A stretch of 64,000 bases of DNA from Diphasiastrum complanatum (GCA_029204225.1 CM055112.1:21766578-21830577); one strand, 5' to 3'; counted from the stretch's first letter, positions 11,061 through 21,839 are shown. Notes: generated by a model from the letters alone, not told the origin. Made by a program: numbers and translations.

Positions 11061-11412
11061 TTTTCCAAAGGATCATATTTTTCCAATGACTCGAATTGTA
11101 AACTATCGCGAACAAGACACTGTCGCGAACAGTTGTTTCTGATTGTCTAGAATTGTCTATCACACTCATGCATATATTTCCTATTTTCGCACGCATAATT
11201 CAATCAAAGTAGAGACTGCTCTATTAGTACATAGACCAGAACCATGCACGATTGAAGACGTTGATATTAGTTTGATTTATTTAAACTTTATTCGCGTTCT
11301 CTGGGAAAGAATTCTCAGAATTTTTCCTACAATGGTATCAGAGCATCTTATATCCACCTACAGTGGTATCAAAGCTTATACAGTTGTATACAGTGATATC
11401 AGAGCATCACAT
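11061..11412 (+). repeat. LTR-end-like sequence followed by three PBS-like copies
   Basis: AATTTTTCCTACA is followed at about 11333 by ATGGTATCAGAGCATC, the typical end of a plant LTR plus a primer-binding site for initiator-Met tRNA. Two more degenerate copies follow, AGTGGTATCAAAGC near 11360 and AGTGATATCAGAGCATC near 11391. No coding region of a retrotransposon follows, so this may be a TRIM-like or truncated element whose primer site was triplicated. Confidence 0.5.
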
Positions 11413-11434
11413 CTCTCTTACATCACAACTCGAC

Positions 11435-11870
11435 ACTCAAAAGTTGAACTGTCGCGAAACTCGAGACTCAAAACTGTCACGAAACTGGACACAGTTGCAA
11501 GCAAGAAACTGTCGCGAAACTCGAAAATATCACGAAACCCTAAACTCGAAATTGTCGCGAACAAGACACTATAGCGAACAAGAAACTGTCACAAAACTAT
11601 CGCGAAACTATCATGAACAATCAATTGTCGCGAAACTCAAAACTCAAAACTGTTGCAAACAAGGAAACCGTCGTGAAACTGTCGCAAACTAGACACTATC
11701 GCGAACAATAAATTGTCCCAAAACTAGAAACTGTAGCGACATTGTCCCCATCACTCAAAATTCAACATTGTCGCGAAACTGTCGCGACACTCGATAATGT
11801 TGCTTCGAAATTGTCGGGAAATTGTCGCGAACTCGACCCTCGACACTCGAAACTGTCACGACACTCAAAA
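11435..11870. repeat. TCGCGAA-rich degenerate minisatellite
   Basis: Tandem, imperfect units built from AACTGTCGCGAAACTCG and shorter variants such as GTCGCGAACAAGACACT. The unit length wanders between about 11 and 20 bp. TCGCGA, a rare CpG-rich palindrome, recurs many times. Isolated copies also occur at 11105-11130 and at 16679, next to the 16.8-18.2 kb satellite. Confidence 0.8.
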
Positions 11871-11954
11871 CTGATAATAATTTGTTGTTTATGTTTTGGA
11901 TGCATGGAGCGTGTAGCTGTTGTAACTCTGTCTTTCTACATACACAACATGGAC

Positions 11955-12320
11955 AATATTTATTTTTGCTCAGTACTTAGAGGACAGGTGTGTTTATGAT
12001 GTAGTGGATTGAGGTTCCACACTTTTGTCGTAGACAACAATCATTCTATGTATGAAGGATTCGGATTCTGAAATACAATTTTGTTAAAGGGCCACCATGT
12101 ATATACAAATATGCATGAAGAGTGTCATAAATAAATAGTTGATTGTTTTGCAAATAGTTTAAGTCGTTTTGATTGAATCATGGATGCATGGATAATAATT
12201 TGTTGTTTGTGTTTTGGATGCATGCAGCGTGTAACTGTGTCTTTCTACATACATAGTGTGGTTAGATGGCAGATAAAAACGGTGTAAGCAATATTACTCC
12301 GGAGTGTGTACGCAATAATT
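11955..12320. repeat. Direct repeat copy 2 flanking the Helitron 5' region
   Basis: Counterpart of 10736-11060, ending with GATGGCAGATAAAAAC and ATTACTCCGGAGTGTG directly before the Helitron coding region. A partial third copy of the GCATG(C/G)AGCGTGTA segment lies near 11900. This copy continues smoothly into the Helitron and is probably the original. Confidence 0.8.
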
Positions 12321-12417
12321 TATCGTACAAGACTCCAGAGAATGAAACAGTGCCCGAAAAAGGGCAAGATTAAACCGAAGGAGACAAGCCAAGAGAAGAG
12401 CTTCATGGAAACAAGAG

Positions 12418-13230
12418 ATTAATAGCTCATTTTGCAACATGAAGGAAAAGGTTAGATTGTCGTTGTTTCCTGCACCACCCTCGCAACTGCTTAGACTGTT
12501 TGAGCTAGACGATGATGCAGCGGTGCATTTTCGAAAGAAAATAAGAAGCTATAATAATTCTCTTGCGTTTGCTTCCCTGGGTGTAAAATTAGCTTCCTAC
12601 GGACGAGCATGCGTTCTCACAAATATATATATTGGATGGAGATGATTTGCAGCTAGAAAGAAGGTTGTCTCTTGGCTCAAGCATCCGACGCGATGTTTTG
12701 AGTGGCTTACAACAAATGATCATGGAGATCAATCCATTTGCAAGTGTCTTCATGAGTGCAGAGGTCTTATTATGCGCACAAATCCCACTCTTGACATTCG
12801 TCTTCGTATACTGTCAAGCGTCTCCAGCAATCGAGAGAATCGACAATACAATGCACCAATAGCAAATGAGATAGTTGTACTCATGCCCTTAGATGATTGT
12901 CCAAGTGATGGTCATCGTGACATAATCCTCCATTTAGTCCAAGATGGTTTGAAAAGAATAAATCAGCTTCACTCCTCCTATGATGCATTGCATTTTGTTC
13001 TTTTGTTTCCTTTTGGGACAGATGGATGGCATGTAGGCATACCCCATGTACAAGAACGCCTTTCGAGACAACATCTTGGTACAAATGAGCGGCATAATGT
13101 TGTTGATTCAACGCATCCATCAATTGTGAAAAATGATGTTATCGAAAGTGGTGATGAGGATGTGGATGCTTGCGATGTAGCAAGCGACAGGAGACATAAA
13201 AGGGTAACTATTTGCGAATTTAATAGCTAA
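12418..13230 (+). pseudogene. Helitron RepHel N-terminal domain
   Basis: The translation includes FCNMKEKVRLSLFPAPPSQL, then YNNSLAFASLGVKL, then NPTLDIRLRI and LHFVLLFPFGTDGWHVGIP, matching the order of the Helitron-like N domain (GKVRLP...PP.LL; YN..LAF.S.GVK; PLL.P.G..GW). The frame changes near 12640 and 12780 and ends at a TAA near 13228. The Met at 12439 is internal to the domain, because coding similarity begins upstream at SSFCN. Confidence 0.8.
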
Positions 13231-14157
13231 CATCTCCAACTTCGTGAGGGACATGTTTCATCAATACACTTAGCAGGCAAACTATTTCAAGAGTATCTTT
13301 GTGATCAGTTTGCAAAACTGACTCAGGAATATTTGAATTACATATACGCTAATCAACATAAATTTCAACGTGAGATTCGAAGTGGTATAGTTGATATTGT
13401 TGGGGCAGAGGTTGCGTTTGAGATTGGCCAGCGTGTTGTTTTGTCATCATCGTACATAAGGTCACCACGCCATATGCATCAGCTTTACCAAGATGCGATG
13501 GCTGTTGTTAGAACGCTGGGTGTCCTGAATTGTTCATCACGATGACTGCCAATCCAAACTGGTCGGAGATAAGGAGGCAGTTAATGTATGAACAAACACC
13601 TGTAGATAGGCCGGACTTGGTTGCAAGAGTTTTCAATATAAAACTACAACATATGATAAGTCTGTTGAAAACAAATGGCATTTTTGGGCATGTTATAGGA
13701 AGGTTGCATGTGGTGGAATTTCAGAAGAGGGGACTACCTCATGCACACATTTTGATTATATTGGATGAAGCAAGCAAACCAGTGAAAGTCAATGACTTTG
13801 ACAACATAATATGTGCAGAAATTCTTGATAAAGATGTGGATCTAATATTGTATGACATCGTGAAAACGTGCATGATACATGGTCCGTGCGGATCGTTTTT
13901 CCCTAATGCGCCATGCATGAAAGAAGGTAGATGTTCAAAAAATTATCCAAGACAATTTGTTGATGAAACTATAGTAGTAAATGGCCATGTTTCATATAGG
14001 CGTCGAAACAATGGTCTCATGGTTCGCACCCGTGGTATGGACTTGGATAATCGGTGGGTCGTGCCATACAACAGGTGGCTAACATTGCACTTTCAATGCC
14101 ACATCAATGTTGAAATATGCATACACGCTAAAAGTGTTAAATATCTACAAAGGGCCT
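13231..14157 (+). pseudogene. Helitron Rep (HUH) nuclease domain
   Basis: The segment QEYLNYIYANQHKFQREIR, then SSSYIRSPRHMHQLYQDAMA, then FITMTANPNWSEI, matches the Rep region. The HUH metal-binding motif is intact in GLPHAHILIILD (His codons at 13740-13742 and 13746-13748). The catalytic tyrosine region, normally a two-Tyr block following VEIC...VKYL, is broken. After VKYL the sequence jumps to a few bases encoding YKGPD in another frame, consistent with an 11-base deletion near 14148. A frameshift at about 13525 also separates two Rep segments. Inactive as a nuclease. Confidence 0.85.
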
Positions 14158-15147
14158 GATATGATGACTGCACATGCCATAGAAGAGAACGCAAATACCT
14201 TGCATGTGGTCAATGAAATTGAGCAGTTTTTGAATGCAAAATACTTCTCAGCCAGTGAGTCTGCATGGCGTCTATTTAGTTACTCGATGGGCATGCATAA
14301 ACCAGTTGTGGTTCATTTGGGTGTACATCTTCCTGGTCAAAATGTGATGTTCTTTGCTGACAATGACGATTTAGAAAATGTTGTCGAAAGGGGAGGAGAA
14401 TCCACATTGACCAAGTTTTTTCAATTGAATGCGAGCGGCGACGAGGAAGCAAAGGCATTGCTTTACCAGGACCTGCCAAACAGTTTTGTGTTTAGAAAGG
14501 ATTCCCGTCAATGGGTTCGTAGAAAGAACACCCAAAGGACACCGACCATCGGACAAATATATCTTGTTCATCCTTCAAAAGGTAAACGTTTTTTCTTGAG
14601 GCTTCTTTTGGTAAATGTCAGAGGCGCATCGAGTTTTGAGGATTTGCGATATGTAGATGGTGAGATACTGCCAACATTCAAAGATACGTGCAGAAGAAGA
14701 TTGCTAATTAATGATACCACTGAGTGGCACGATTGCTTGAAAGAAGCTGTTGCATGGGGAACTGCATCACAATTTCGACTTATGTTTGCAACTACATTGT
14801 TGATGTGTGCTCCTGCTGATCCTTTGGAGCTTTGGAGAAGCATCGAAGAGCACTTGGTCGATGACTATGTTTGTGAATTTGAGGATGTTGGTGGTGGTGA
14901 CATTAGCCAAGTTCTTATTGATAGAGCTCTTCGTGATGTGGAGCAACATATGCAAGCAGTTGAAAAATCTCTGTCAAATTATAGGTTTGTTCTACCTACT
15001 ATTGACATGGAGTATTCGCCCCTATTTCGTGAAGAAATATTTTTGAGTGAAACTATGGAGTGGGTTGAAATAGACAAAAGCCATAAGGATGGTGATCAGC
15101 GAGCCATTTTTGATCGCGTTGTTTATGGATACGTTGAGAGGCAATGA
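14107..15147 (+). pseudogene. Helitron Rep-helicase linker region, 346 codons open
   Basis: This is the longest intact piece of the Helitron. It starts in the frame created by the deletion (YKGPD follows) and reads through ESAWRLFSYSMGMHKPVVVH and VVHLGVHLPGQNVMFF, typical of the region between Rep and helicase. The Met at 14107 is not a genuine start. It runs into the start of the helicase near 15147, where the frame changes. Confidence 0.8.
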
Positions 15148-16512
15148 AGTGATAATTTTCTTCATCGATGGTCCTGGAGAAGGAAAAATGTTTCTGTACA
15201 ATATAATGTTATCATATGTTCGGGCGAAAAGATGGATAGCTTTAGCAGTAGCATCGTCTGGCATTGCAGCATTGTTGATGAAGGGTGGTAGGACCGCACA
15301 CTCTAGGTTCAAAATACCTCCAAATGACATGCATGAAACACAACATGCAATATATCGAAACAATCTGAACTGGGAAGACTCATAATGGCATGTCGACTAA
15401 TTGTGTGGGACGAAGCTCCAATGATGCATAGACATGCATTGGAGAGCATGGACAGGACTCTACAGGATATAAAAAAAAAGGACATGTTTGGTGGGATACC
15501 AACTATACTAGGAGGAGATTTTTGCCATATACTACTTGTGGTACATCGCGGGAATCGAGCGCAAATAGTAAGTGCATAATTGAAGTGCTCTTCTCTTTGG
15601 AAGGAAATTGAAGTGCATCGACTGAAGATAAATATGAGAGTAATGTCTTTCTCCAATGGCGCAGGAGATGAACAGAGCGATTTTGTTGACTACCTGTTAC
15701 GAATTGGAGATGATAAAGTTCCAACATTCTTACATCATGAAATTGAGACAATATCTCTTCCGAAAACAATGTGTATACGATCAAAAAGTTTGGATGATTT
15801 GATTGCATGCACTTTTCCAAATATATGCGGTAACTACAAAAACACTACGTTTTGGAGGAGTAGAGCAATATTGACATCATTAAATGACCATGTCGACGAG
15901 GTTAACATGCGTGTGATTGACATATTTTCTGGCACATCACGCACTTATTATAGCGCTGATAGTGTGGTTGATGGTAATAATGTTGATATTTATCATGTTG
16001 AGTTTCTAAACACGTTGCAACCTGGTGGATGTCTCCCACAAAAGTTGGTATTGAAAGTCGGGATGATAGTCGTGCTATTGCAATCCATATCATTTCGCCA
16101 AGGGCTTTGTAATGGAACGAGGCTCATCATATGACGAATGGGTGCAAAAGTTATTGAGGCCGAAATTGTTAGTGATGCACAAATAGGCGCAAGAGTTTTC
16201 GTTCCGTGCATTCCTTTGGTTCCCACTAATTCAGATTTGCCTTTTGAATTTCAGCGAGTGCAATTCCCCATCAGACCAGCGCTTTCCATGACTATAAACA
16301 AAGCTTAGAGCCAAACAATGGAGTTCGTTGGATAGTATTTGCCTAGACCAGTGTTTAGCCATGGACAACTATATGTCGCCTTATCAAGGGTGCAATGTTC
16401 AATGGGCGTACAAGTGTTGATAAGAGATGACGATGGACGTTGGCAAGATGAAACAGGAGTTTCCATGTACACAAAATATTGTGTACACGGAAGTGTTGTG
16501 AACAAAATATAA
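15100..16512 (+). pseudogene. Helitron Pif1-like helicase domain
   Basis: Walker A appears as FFIDGPGEGKMFLYN, where GPGGTGKT would be expected, so a residue is lost and the Thr replaced. Walker B is well kept in LIVWDEAPMMHRHALE, and LGGDFCHILLVV corresponds to GGDFRQILPVV. C-terminal motifs are visible in FPIRPALSMTINKA and FSHGQLYVALSRVQ. In-frame stops fall after INKA (TAG) and after MEFVG (TAG), with frame changes near 15385 and 15580. Pif1 helicases unwind DNA 5' to 3'; this one cannot. Confidence 0.85.
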
Positions 16513-16646
16513 TCTTTGTATGCCTTTTATCACCCTGGTCAAGAATTAAATGAAGGTGCCACTATTGTCAATTTGTATCTATCTTATAAATAACACGTTG
16601 ATCAGAGATTTTACGAACACGTGCAAAGTCTTTTATTCTAGGCTCC

Positions 16647-16648
<2 letters not shown>

Positions 16649-16677
<29 letters not shown>
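16649..16677. repeat. (GA)n microsatellite
   Basis: Pure AG run just downstream of the Helitron helicase. Confidence 0.9.
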
Positions 16678-16681
<4 letters not shown>

Positions 16682-16689
16682 CGCGAACA

Positions 16690-16785
16690 ATATTGAATAC
16701 ACACACAGACACACAGGCACACACATAATTAAATAAAAGTAAACACACAAACACACACGCACACACATACACATACACATTCCCT
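16690..16785. repeat. CA-rich simple repeat
   Basis: Interrupted ACAC runs with occasional G, T or A between them. It is preceded by a single ACTGTCGCGAACAATATT unit related to the minisatellite at 11.4-11.9 kb. Confidence 0.8.
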
Positions 16786-17580
16786 GTCACCTTCGACCAC
16801 CCACTTTCGCAAAATTTCGAGGGCCATTTCGAGAAGGCTTCGCGGGATTTTCACGAAGTCTTATTGGAATTGGGCCTCAAAGCCTTCGCGAATTCGGCCT
16901 TCGCATTTTTTTAGGGCCACTTCGAGAAGGCTTCGAGAAGCCTTCTCAAAATGCGAAGGCTTCGCATTTTTCCTTGAAGCCTTCTCAAAATGGCCCTCGA
17001 AAAATGCGAGATTTGCGCGAGATGGCCCTCGAAATGGCCCTAAAAAAATTGCGAGATTTTCGAGGCCTCTCCCTCTAGAAAATATTTTCGAGGTATTTTT
17101 GCGAAGCCTTCAAGGATTTTCGCAAAAATTTTGCGAGTTTTTCGAGGCCTCCCCCTCCAGAAAATATTTTTGAGGTATATTCGCATTTGGAAGTATTTTC
17201 GCGAAGCCTTCGGGGATTTTCGCGAAATTTCGTTAAGGCTTTGCGAAAATATACTGAAGCCTTCGCATTTTTTCGAGGGCCATATGCGAAGGCTTTGCAT
17301 TTTTCCATGAAGCCTTCTCGAAATGGCCGTCGAAAAATGCGAGATTTTATCGCAAAATTTTTGAGAGAGATCTTTTTCGAGAAATTTTCGAGAGAGATTT
17401 TTTCACAAAATTTTTGAGAGTTTTTTCCAAGCACCCCCCTCCAGAAAATATTTTCACGTTTCGCAAAATTTCTGAGGGCAAATTTCACAAAGGATTTCGA
17501 GAGTGAGATTTTTTCGCAAAATTCTCGAGAGAGCGAGATTTTCAAGATTCAAGAATTTTGAGAGAATTTTTTGCGAAATT

Positions 17581-17583
<3 letters not shown>

Positions 17584-17655
<72 letters not shown>
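17584..17655. repeat. (GA)n microsatellite, 72 bp
   Basis: Pure GA run inside the TTCGCGAA region. It probably grew from the local TCGAGAGA word. Confidence 0.95.
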
Positions 17656-17657
<2 letters not shown>

Positions 17658-17735
17658 CTCATGAAATTTTCGAGAGACCGAACGAAATTTTTAAGATTCA
17701 AGGATTTTTCGCAAAATTTTCCGAGAGAATTTTTC

Positions 17736-17737
<2 letters not shown>

Positions 17738-17795
<58 letters not shown>
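17738..17795. repeat. (GA)n microsatellite, 58 bp
   Basis: Second pure GA run, about 80 bp after the first and flanked on both sides by AAATTTTCGAGAG-type words. Confidence 0.95.
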
Positions 17796-17799
<4 letters not shown>

Positions 17800-18423
17800 C
17801 GCGAAATTTTCGAGAGAGCGAGATTTTCGAGATTCAAGAATTTTCGCGAAATTTTCAAGAGAGTTTTTCACAAAATTTTCGAGAGAATTTTATCGCGAAA
17901 TTTTCGAGAGATTTTTTCGCAAAATTTTAGAGAGAGAGAGAGCGATTTTTTCATGAAATTTTTGAGAGTACCAAATTTCCTTGAAGGCTTTGCAAAAATT
18001 TCACGAAAATCTCTGAGTCCTTCGCGAAATTCGAGGGTCCGTGTCGCATTGTTTTCGAGGGTCAGTGTCAAATTTTTTAGAAGGACAATTTCGTGAAACC
18101 TTCGCGGGAGTTTCGGGATCCGATCTTCGGAATTTTGCGAAGGCTTCGCGGGATTTTCACAAAGGCTTCGAGAAAATCTTGGGAAGCTTTCTTGGATTTC
18201 GCGAAGGCATCAAGCTTTTCGCGAAGCCTTCAAGGATTTTCGCGAAATCCCACATCCAAATGTATACATACATATGTATCTTCCAAATCATCGGTCGCCA
18301 CCTAGATTGGCCTCCGTCAACGACAGGCACTTACAACTAGAAGAAGACGATCCAACCTTCTCCCTCATTCGGCCATCTTCCAAATCATCGGCCGCCATTG
18401 CCCGTCAACGACGAACACTCACA

Positions 18424-18430
18424 ATATATA

Positions 18431-18527
<97 letters not shown>

Positions 18528-18569
18528 TGTGTGTGTGTGTGTGTCTCTCTCTCTCTCTCTCTCTCTCTA
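18424..18569. repeat. Compound microsatellite (TA)(TG)(GA)(GT)(CT)
   Basis: Consecutive pure blocks of TA (to about 18462), TG (18464-18508), GA (18509-18527), GT (to about 18544) and CT (to 18568). It lies just left of gypsy element A. Confidence 0.95.
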
Positions 18570-18613
18570 TGCGCTCGTGCGCACGTGTGTATCAAAAGTG
18601 CACCATGAGATAC

Positions 18614-18988
18614 AGTTACGAACGGATCCACGAATAATCTAGAAAGTAACATAAAAGCGAACTTAATCCTAGAAAGCAAGAAAAGGAGAGACTAAGGAGG
18701 CTAAAGGAGAGAGATTCATATCATAAGCTGAGCAATGAAAGTGACACTGGAGCCCTACTTATACCCAACAAGAAGCCCTAAAAAGGAGTCCAAAGGATAA
18801 ATAGTGCGCCCTCCAAAAGGGCCCCCCTCCAAAGGTAAATAAATGAATAATAGAACTCAAGGCCAACCATATAGTCTAAATGTCAATAAACAATAAAATA
18901 GAGGGCCCAAGGCCTGGTTATGCCTAAAAAGTAAAAGTAAAGTAGGTGCGACTTGTCATGGCGAATGTAAAGAGCCAAGTCCATAACT
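18614..18988 (-). repeat. Element A 3' LTR
   Basis: Plus-strand sequence starts AGTTACGAACGGATCC and ends CAAGTCCATAACT. It aligns along its length with 22336-22735 but lacks about 25 bp. The GGGCGCACTATTT-type motif shared by the A-D LTRs is present on the minus strand. Directly right, CTCCTTGACAC is the reverse of a short polypurine tract. Confidence 0.93.
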
Positions 18989-19166
18989 CTCCTTGACACA
19001 AAAGAAAGCCCCGCCATGAAATGAAGAGGCAGCATAGGAACAAGCAACAGGTCTTGATGTATCTGCAACTGTAACAGAGGAGTCAATAAGCGCAGCAAGA
19101 GCACGAGTCTAGTCCGCAAGTAAATGTGTATGATAGAACAGATCCATAGGCTCCTATGTGGCCTGC

Positions 19167-20584
19167 TCAACAGGACGGAACCAAAAATTGAATCTGCCGC
19201 CAGCGCCGACTATGATGAAGACGAACCTGTAGAATAGCAGCAGGTAGGAGGGGAAATAAAGGAAACTCAACATCACGAGGAGCATCATCCTCAATAGCAG
19301 CACGTAATAAACTGACATAGAATATATCACAGGACCGTGTCGAAGAAGGAAGCTGCAACAGATATGTCACAGGACTAAAAACCTCCAATATGCCATAAGG
19401 TCCATACTAACGTGGTCCAAGCTTCTCAGTGGAAGCATGGCCCTGAATAAAGTGGTATCGAACAAAATGAAGGCGTAGATAAACCATATCCCCAACCTTG
19501 AAACTGAACATGTCGTCGATGACGATCAACAGAAGTCTGGTACCATTGTTGGGTGTTGTAGTGTGTTGGCTTGAGAAATAAGCTCGCAAGCACCTGATAG
19601 AAAAGATGCAAGTGTAACAGGTGTATTCTCAGGAGGAAGAGGTATCCCAAGTAATAGGGGTGCATAACCATGAGATAATAAGAAGGGAGAGACACCAGTG
19701 CTAGTACTAACTAAGCTATTATAGCTATACTCAGCTAAACATAGATGTTGATCCCAGTCCTTCTCTAAAGGAGTAACAAAATGGCGGAGATAATCCTCAA
19801 GGATCCGATTAAGGACCTCAAACTGTCCATCGGTAGTAAAGTGATAAGCAGAATCCATAAAAAGCTGAACGTCCAGTATGCACATAAGCTCTATCCAAAA
19901 TGTAGAGGTAAACTTACTATCCCGATTAAAAATGATAGTACGAGAAAATCCATGGAGGCGAAAGATCTCTGACAAGAATAAGCGTGCACATTGTTCAGCT
20001 GTAATAGTACTACGAACCGATATGAAATGTGTCTGCTTCGAAAACCTATCAACCACCACCATACATGAATCATGACCACGCTGGGTACGGGGAAGGCCGA
20101 GAATAAAGTCCATAGAGATATCGATCCACTGGCGATGAGGGATAGGCCAACTCTGAAGCAAACCAGCAGACTTAGCACGGGAGTACTTATTGCAGGCACA
20201 CTGAAGTGTAGTTACGAATAAGAATGGCTAGCTCAGACTTCATGGATGGCCAGTAAAAGTGATCCTTAAGACAAACATAAGAAATGGGGGAGGAATGAGC
20301 ATCAGACAACAACTGGGGACAAAGAGACAAGGGAGCTAGAGATACAAAGAGACCCATTATGATAAAGACGGTGATCGACGATGGAGTAGACCTGGTGTGG
20401 ACGAGAAGAAACAGGAGGTGCAGAACTGTAAACATCACGAAAGTCAGGACAAGTGAGGTAAGCAGAAGGAAGATCATCAAACCAAGTAGGAATGGTGGCA
20501 ACAAGTGTGCGACAATCACGAGCGAGGTGGTCTGGGCTCTTACAACGGAAACAGAGACGTTTTTGCTTGGGGGTGGAGTAGAAA
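19167..20584 (-). pseudogene. Element A zinc knuckle fused to integrase
   Basis: The zinc knuckle [19 protein letters not shown] is followed at once by TLVATIPTWFDDLPSAYL, which in elements C and D lies after RNase H, so about 2 kb is deleted at about 20510-20520. Integrase follows: SWPIPHRQWIDISMDFILGL, MVVVDRFSKQTHFI, FNRDSKFTSTFW and YSYNSLVSTSTGVSPFLL, broken by frame changes. The chromodomain-like end is degraded near 19170-19400. Integrase Asp residues are visible in MDFI and NRDSK. Confidence 0.85.
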
Positions 20585-21438
20585 CTAAGGGGGGATGAGA
20601 TCGGAAAAAACGGGAAATGATGTATCAGGGTACTTATGTTGGAGAGTACTAGCAAGAGACATAGCATCAGAAAAAGTAGGGGGTCGAAAAGATGCGACAT
20701 CATAGCGTAATGCACCTCGAAGTCCTGCAATGTAGCGTGAGATGAGCTTAGCAGGCTGTAAGTCTGAAAAGAGGTAAGAGAGCTCTATGAACTGATCTGT
20801 GTAGGAAGCCAGGTCGCTAGTATGAGTGAGATTGCGAAAGAGATCACGCTGGCGACTCAGCCACTGAGGATTAATCATAGCATGGCGAAGGTAGAGGGCC
20901 AGAAATGCATCCCCTCCCGATCAGGATCAGAACGAAAAACCCGCTACCAAGTGGCAGCCCGACCATCTAAATGTAAGGCAACTAACTGGATCTTCTGAAC
21001 ATCAGTCTTAGGATAGATCTGGGAATAAGTATCAAGCTTAGCAAACCAATTCTCTAGAAGATTCCCATCAGAGGAACCAGAATAGGTAGTAAGTTGTATC
21101 CGGTCACGGAAATCACGAGCAAAGTGTGGCTCAGGACTTGTCGGACGTGAAAAGGGGTGAAATCCAGGAGGTGGAGGAGCCGAAATGGGAGGTCCACCAA
21201 AGTGGCCACCAGGATAACTGGATGACGACGGTGTCCCGAGGATAGGCATCATAGGAGCCTTGCCAGGACCATGAGGCTGTAATGCATCAATCTGGGACTG
21301 AAATGAGGCAAAATTGGTCATGACAGTATCTAAACGTGAAAAGAGGCTAGAAATAGCAACATCCATGGCCTGACGAATATGATCTGTCAAAGCGTCCTGA
21401 GGGTGTTCACTCGTGGTCGGAGAATGAGCTTCCGACAT
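20585..21438 (-). pseudogene. Element A Gag
   Basis: Starts MSEAHSPTTSEHPQDALTD at 21438. A Pro/Gly-rich stretch follows, then [20 protein letters not shown] and [18 protein letters not shown], the retrotransposon Gag core, broken after GRAATW (20944) and resumed at MINPQWLSRQRDLFRNLTHT. Gag forms the particle that packages element RNA. The frame changes between the two pieces. The start is supported by the match to the MAHSPTPSETT start of elements C and D. Confidence 0.85.
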
Positions 21439-21839
21439 ACTGAAAGAGAAATGAAACTAGAGCAAGAGCGAGAGATGTACGGAATCCAATGGACAAAGTG
21501 AAGGAGAGGACATAAGTCATCACAACAGATACGCCATAAAAAAAACATGTAAGTGACTCTCACACAAACTCGTAATAGAAGTAGGAAAAGGAAAATCGGC
21601 GTCTCATGTCCAAGTGCCAAGATCGAAAATACCGAGAAACTGTTCCTGAATGTGAGTAAAGAAAATCGGTTGCCACCAAATAGGATGAGAATGCCTACTC
21701 AAAGAAACTTTGCGCACAGCTTTCAGAAAGCACCCGATAATACCACAACAGCTACAACCAATCATAGATGAAAAAATAAGAGCATCACAAAAAATACAGA
21801 AGATGTGGTGTGCTTTATCCACGAATTGCAAAAGTTGTC

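Larger units (their letters stand above)
12418..16512 (+). mobile_element. Decayed autonomous-type Helitron coding region (Rep-helicase)
   Basis: The order N-terminal Helitron domain, HUH-type Rep nuclease, linker and Pif1-family helicase is that of plant RepHel proteins, which drive rolling-circle transposition. The frame is interrupted by many shifts and stops, so it is a pseudogene. Helitron ends (5' TC; 3' hairpin plus CTRR) could not be fixed. CTAGG at 16637-16641 with a weak upstream inverted repeat is only a candidate 3' end. The segment carries no RPA or OTU domain that I can see. Confidence 0.85.
16800..18250. repeat. Palindrome-dense TTCGCGAA/TCGAGA satellite-like region
   Basis: About 1.45 kb built from a small set of words: TTCGCGAA, AAGGCTTCGC, GCGAAGCCTTC, AAATTTT and TCGAGAGA. 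Most are self-complementary or occur in both orientations (GAAGGCTTCGCATTTTT with its near reverse complement), so either strand can fold extensively. A larger unit with CCCTCCAGAAAATATTTT recurs at about 17075, 17150 and 17435. Open frames here are compositional and I call no gene. It is interrupted by two pure GA arrays. Origin unknown: it may be an expanded satellite or the non-coding body of an unidentified element. Confidence 0.8.

Noticed and set aside
11435-11870. CRISPR-like array
   Set aside because: Units are degenerate, of variable length and lack unique spacers; plant nuclear context.
16600-16645. Helitron 3' terminus at CTAGG with an upstream hairpin
   Set aside because: The inverted repeat around AACACGT is weak and not GC-rich; kept only as a candidate.
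17040-17956. Overlapping open frames on both strands in the TTCGCGAA region
   Set aside because: They follow the palindromic repeat words and GA arrays; both strands give similar Phe/Arg/Lys/Ser-rich products, so composition explains them.
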